A stretch of DNA of 64,000 nt from Saccopteryx bilineata (Eukaryota; Chordata; Mammalia; Chiroptera; Emballonuridae): the NCBI RefSeq assembly GCF_036850765.1, contig NC_089490.1, positions 109,747,074 to 109,811,073 of the forward strand, in the 5' to 3' direction. Below, in pieces: positions 63,601-64,000 of the stretch. The position numbers were made by a program, and so were the translations under genes. Below the pieces are notes generated by a model, which ran no database searches, was not told the origin of the DNA, and worked only from the letters and a program-made list of their open reading frames with translations. Within the stretch, counting starts at the first letter, position 1. Each line of letters starts with the position of its first letter.

Positions 63601-63794
63601 TATAACTTTAAAAATATTTATATATAAAATGAATTTTATTTAAAATGGAAATTCTTTTCTCTTCTAGGTTTCAATTAAAAATACCTGACAAAGCTTATAA
63701 TCATTGCCAATGTATAAAAAATGGTCAGTTATGTGATGATAATTGCAAAGAACATGGTTATTGTATATGTAAGAAGACAATATATGGAGATTGA
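45526..63794 (+). CDS. Ly49-like killer-cell lectin-like receptor (KLR), six coding exons, 238 aa
   Basis: Joined exons: 45526-45640, 56617-56715, 60754-60849, 61259-61410, 62364-62491 and 63668-63794. All borders are AG/GT, the phases join without a stop, and the product is 238 residues. It is a type II membrane protein: ITIM VTYSEV at residues 6-11, hydrophobic segment about 47-70 with no charged residue in its core, a stalk of about 35 residues with an N-glycosylation site (NLT, N79), then a C-type-lectin-like domain from about residue 110 to 231. The domain shows the W-I-S-L core, a WSWLDGS motif and paired cysteines. Calcium-binding triplets are absent, as is usual in NK receptors. The N-terminus (ITIM position and the following R-x-H) and the CxxxC / CIC cysteine pattern resemble Ly49 (KLRA); the short stalk and overall length fit KLRI/KLRE-type relatives equally well, so no symbol is given. 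Inferred role: inhibitory receptor on NK or myeloid cells, recruiting SHP phosphatases through the ITIM. Confidence 0.85.
46004..46390 (+). mobile_element. Old L1 3' end (L1MA-like)
   Basis: The phrases ggacaaataccatatgattt, gtggaatctaaaaaacagta, ggttgccagaaggggttggg and gtcaataatattgtaataac follow the 3' end of ancient mammalian L1. In KLR intron 1. Confidence 0.8.
46391..46715 (+). mobile_element. Second old L1 3' end
   Basis: Ends with gtacacttaaaacctatatg and aatatcccaataaattcaag plus A-rich tail, the signature end of ancient L1 elements. It contains a GA/G-rich tract near 46500-46600. Confidence 0.7.
46716..47294. other. AT-rich intronic DNA
   Basis: Nothing recognised; the 70-codon frame near 47151 shows no domain. 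Confidence 0.35.
48409..48481. mobile_element. 73-bp palindromic mariner-like MITE
   Basis: Ends are perfect 17-bp inverted repeats: ctgctcacaaaaattag at the left and its complement ctaatttttgtgagcag at the right. TA dinucleotides at 48407-48408 and 48482-48483 fit the Tc1/mariner target site. The size and near-full palindrome fit MITEs of the MADE1 kind. It lies inside an older L1. Confidence 0.8.
48724..48797. repeat. Tandem duplication of about 37 bp
   Basis: The unit ttatcataccaaatgagcata-like sequence (tttatcatataccaaatgag...acagg) occurs twice in a row with one or two differences, inside the old L1. Confidence 0.8.
50008..50422 (-). mobile_element. VES-like long SINE, antisense
   Basis: GA-rich tail, gagaagcatcaactcata, then many ctcaagccagnnacc units, then the tRNA-like head ending ccaccacatgatcagg. 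A possible duplication gcattt lies on both sides (50002 and 50423). In KLR intron 1. Confidence 0.8.
50792..51030. mobile_element. Non-autonomous DNA transposon with terminal inverted repeats
   Basis: Left end cagtggtaccttgagatacg and right end tttgtatctcaaggtac are inverted repeats over about 17 bases. The internal sequence repeats gctcgtaag/actcgtat phrases. It is about 240 bp with no coding capacity. A Tc1/mariner-like family is likely from the end sequence and a TA before it, but the right terminus is damaged. Confidence 0.7.
51031..52440. other. Intronic DNA
   Basis: An A/C-rich simple repeat lies at 51305-51375. No gene or repeat family is otherwise supported. Confidence 0.4.
52452..52771 (-). 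mobile_element. Rhin-type SINE lacking most of the tRNA head
   Basis: Antisense body and tail are normal, but the sequence jumps from tgggcgcctctcttgtatgc to gccagg, so the head is deleted internally. The duplication tgtttctag flanks it (52443-52451 and 52772-52780). Confidence 0.85.
52805..52845. repeat. (CA)n microsatellite
   Basis: An almost pure CA run of about 40 bases next to a SINE tail. Confidence 0.9.
52849..53178 (-). mobile_element. VES-like long SINE, antisense
   Basis: GA-rich tail, gagatgagaagcatcaatc, gttgttcattgattgctctc, internal gctcaagc units and tRNA head ending gccactgcctggtcaggcc. Adjacent CA-rich sequence repeats on both sides (acacactttat / acacattta) as a possible duplication. 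Confidence 0.85.
53425..53814 (+). mobile_element. Rhin-type SINE, sense, full length
   Basis: tRNA-like head gccctggctagtttgctcag with A box, B box ggttcgattcccggccaggg near 53480-53500, GC-rich body and tail cagcttcagaaaaatacaaa. The 9-bp duplication agtagagta flanks it (53416-53424 and 53815-53823). This is the clearest copy for seeing the pol III promoter. Confidence 0.93.
53828..54295 (+). mobile_element. VES-like long SINE, sense
   Basis: Starts gcctgaccaggtggtggcac, then repeats of the ggcttgagcccaagg unit about ten times across 53930-54110, then ggtgttgtaacaaagaattg and a CT-rich tail. It follows the previous SINE with a gap of only 13 bases. Confidence 0.85.
54466..54953 (+). mobile_element. 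5'-truncated L1 3' end
   Basis: ORF2 end and 3'UTR in sense (ttatatcccaaccatcccac, aaacatggatgaatctggaa-like phrases, cctcactcatttgagaaatc) ending aacataataaattaaataaa plus A tail. It is of the same subfamily as the antisense L1 at 23.5-31.7 kb. Confidence 0.85.
54961..55335 (+). mobile_element. VES-like long SINE, sense
   Basis: Starts ggccttgccagatggttaca, B-box-like aggttcgaaaccccaaggtc, internal gagtgc/gcttgagc units, ends with CT-rich ctctctgtctctgtcaagca and an A-rich tail. It sits at the poly-A end of the preceding L1. Confidence 0.85.
55336..56224. other. AT-rich intronic DNA
   Basis: Contains an AT/TA microsatellite at 55812-55850. Nothing else is supported. Confidence 0.4.
56225..56555 (+). 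mobile_element. Old L1 3' end
   Basis: cagactcatagataaagaga, ttgccagaaaggagggtg, ggaaatatagtcaataatat and ctgaaactatataatacaat are the ancient L1 3' end in sense. It ends about 60 bases before coding exon 2. Confidence 0.8.
56617..56715 (+). CDS. KLR-like gene, coding exon 2 (transmembrane segment)
   Basis: 99 bases, phase 1 at both ends, acceptor TAATAG and donor GTAAGT. It encodes a short polar lead, then about 24 hydrophobic residues starting at W47 and ending ATK. Cysteines C55 and C58 lie inside the membrane span. No Arg or Lys occurs within the span, which argues against pairing with DAP12 or DAP10 and for an inhibitory form. Confidence 0.85.
56774..59630 (-). mobile_element. 5'-truncated L1, antisense, in KLR intron 2
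   Basis: About 2.9 kb, from the antisense 3' end (taattttaatttattgtgct) to the start of the reverse-transcriptase region. ORF2 remnants on the minus strand: 57092-57598 (C-terminal part, [16 protein letters not shown]), 57760-58065, 58319-58513, 58822-59046 and 59140-59349. Duplicated sequence agaaagtcatctttt (56759-56773) / agaaaagcatctttt (59632-59646), with two mismatches, flanks it. Confidence 0.9.
59671..59887 (-). mobile_element. VES-type SINE, antisense
   Basis: Almost the same as the copy at 36001-36228: GA-rich tail, gcatcaactcccatatgtgc and head gcgccaccacaggccagg. The perfect 14-bp duplication tatttttaatttct flanks it (59657-59670 and 59888-59901). Confidence 0.93.
60085..60440 (-). 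mobile_element. L1 3'UTR fragment, antisense
   Basis: ttcattgaatttattgaggt, tgacactggtttataaaatt, caggtttcaggtgcagaatt and a C/T-rich stretch are the antisense of an L1 3'UTR. It ends about 310 bases before coding exon 3. Confidence 0.7.
60754..60849 (+). CDS. KLR-like gene, coding exon 3 (short stalk)
   Basis: 96 bases, phase 1 at both ends, acceptor CTTTAG and donor GTAATT. It encodes a polar Q/N/S/T-rich stalk with one NLT glycosylation sequon and no cysteine, so no stalk interchain disulfide is expected. Known rodent Ly49 stalks are about twice this length. Confidence 0.8.
60850..61258 (+). other. Intron 3 of KLR-like gene
   Basis: 409 bases from GTAATT to CTTTAG, AT-rich with no repeat recognised. 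Confidence 0.8.
61259..61410 (+). CDS. KLR-like gene, coding exon 4 (start of lectin-like domain)
   Basis: 152 bases, entering in phase 1 and leaving in phase 0. It encodes the first beta strand and first helix of the domain: C110, the W-Y-Q-Y-G-x-x-C-Y-S-F motif typical of NK-receptor domains, then W-E-E-C-N-L-R-C (C134 and C138) and the L-x-K-L-N-x-E-x-E-M helix end. The donor is GTAAAA. Confidence 0.85.
61411..62363 (+). other. Intron 4 of KLR-like gene
   Basis: 953 bases. It contains a SINE at 62101-62278 and, more weakly, an L2-like remnant at about 61540-62025 (ending in gatgaataaat). The L2 call rests on phrase order only. Confidence 0.7.
62101..62278 (+). mobile_element. VES-type SINE, sense, in KLR intron 4
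   Basis: Head gcttgacctgtggtggcaca, B-box-like ggtttgaaacctgggct, CT microsatellite and A-rich tail. It ends 85 bases before coding exon 5. Confidence 0.88.
62364..62491 (+). CDS. KLR-like gene, coding exon 5 (middle of lectin-like domain)
   Basis: 128 bases, phase 0 in and phase 2 out, acceptor ATCCAG and donor GTAAGT. It encodes the F-W-I-S-L core strand and the WSWLDGS motif (W185 to S191), hallmarks of the C-type-lectin fold. C165 is an extra cysteine outside the usual pattern. N-S-S at about residues 179-181 is a possible glycosylation site. Confidence 0.85.
62492..63667 (+). other. Intron 5 of KLR-like gene
   Basis: 1,176 bases from GTAAGT to TTCTAG; AT-rich. The 61-codon frame at 63003 has no domain. 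Confidence 0.75.
63668..63794 (+). CDS. KLR-like gene, last coding exon (end of lectin-like domain)
   Basis: Acceptor CTTCTAG, then 41 codons and TGA at 63792-63794. It is cysteine-rich, with C211, C213, C219, C223, C229 and C231. The Y-C-I-C near the end matches the Ly49 type, where these two cysteines pair with the CxxxC of exon 4. An L1-like sequence begins at or just after the stop, so the 3'UTR, and possibly the last few residues, run into repeat DNA. No polyadenylation signal is visible before the window ends. Confidence 0.8.
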
Positions 63795-63796
63795 AT

Positions 63797-64000
63797 AACT
63801 CATATGTGGGACATAAAGCTGAAAGCAACAAATGAGCAAATAGAAAATACAAACAAAAAGTCACAGATATAGAGAATAGTATGGTGGTTACTAGAATGAA
63901 GGGAGTAATAAGGAATAAAAGGGGTCAAATTTATATATGACAGAGAAAATTTGACTTTGGGGAGTGAGCACACAATGTAATATACAGATGATATATCATA
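63797..64000 (+). mobile_element. Old L1 3' fragment right after the KLR stop codon
   Basis: aataactcatatgtgggaca, aaatacaaacaaaaagtcac, gtatggtggttactagaatg and ttgactttggggagtgagca follow an old L1 ORF2 end / 3'UTR in sense. It is cut by the window edge. It would form part of the KLR 3'UTR. Confidence 0.7.

Overview
This window is mammalian nuclear DNA, most likely from a bat. It is AT-rich, has spliced exons with GT/AG borders, and is packed with LINE-1 (L1) copies, tRNA-derived SINEs and old DNA transposons. One recurrent SINE (tRNA-like head, GC-rich body, tail ending in CAGCTTCAGAAAAATACA followed by poly-A) resembles the Rhin-1 family of horseshoe-type bats, and a second group resembles the VES-type bat SINEs. 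The species assignment is an inference from memory of these families. No bacterial genes, CRISPR arrays, rRNA or functional tRNA genes were seen.

Layout. 1-6.6 kb: old L1 interrupted by a solo retroviral LTR, a MER5-like hAT remnant, an MLT1-like LTR remnant and SINEs. 6.6-9.1 kb: a complete but broken hAT transposon with terminal repeats and a recognisable transposase on the minus strand. 9.5-17.3 kb: a young full-length L1 with a 15-bp target-site duplication, an intact ORF1, and an ORF2 carrying one frameshift and one stop. 18.3-19.9 kb: a closely related 5'-truncated L1 in the opposite orientation. 23.5-31.7 kb: an older full-length L1 on the minus strand holding three SINEs; its 5'UTR appears to contain repeated units of about 140 bp. 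33.2-39.5 kb: a third full-length-type L1 that lacks its 3' end and contains two SINEs. 41.6-43.0 kb: two adjacent L1 insertions, each with an internal inversion of the twin-priming type.

The one host gene I can support lies at 45.5-63.8 kb on the plus strand. Six coding exons with compatible phases give a 238-residue type II membrane protein: an N-terminal ITIM (VTYSEV), one transmembrane segment without charged residues, a short stalk, and a C-type-lectin-like domain with the cysteine pattern of Ly49-type NK receptors. It is best described as an intact inhibitory KLR-family receptor, so the window probably lies in the natural killer gene complex. Its introns are filled with L1, SINE and small inverted-repeat elements, and an old L1 fragment begins at or just after its stop codon.

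Limits: all repeat family names come from pattern recognition without a library search. Boundaries without a stated target-site duplication are good to a few tens of bases.
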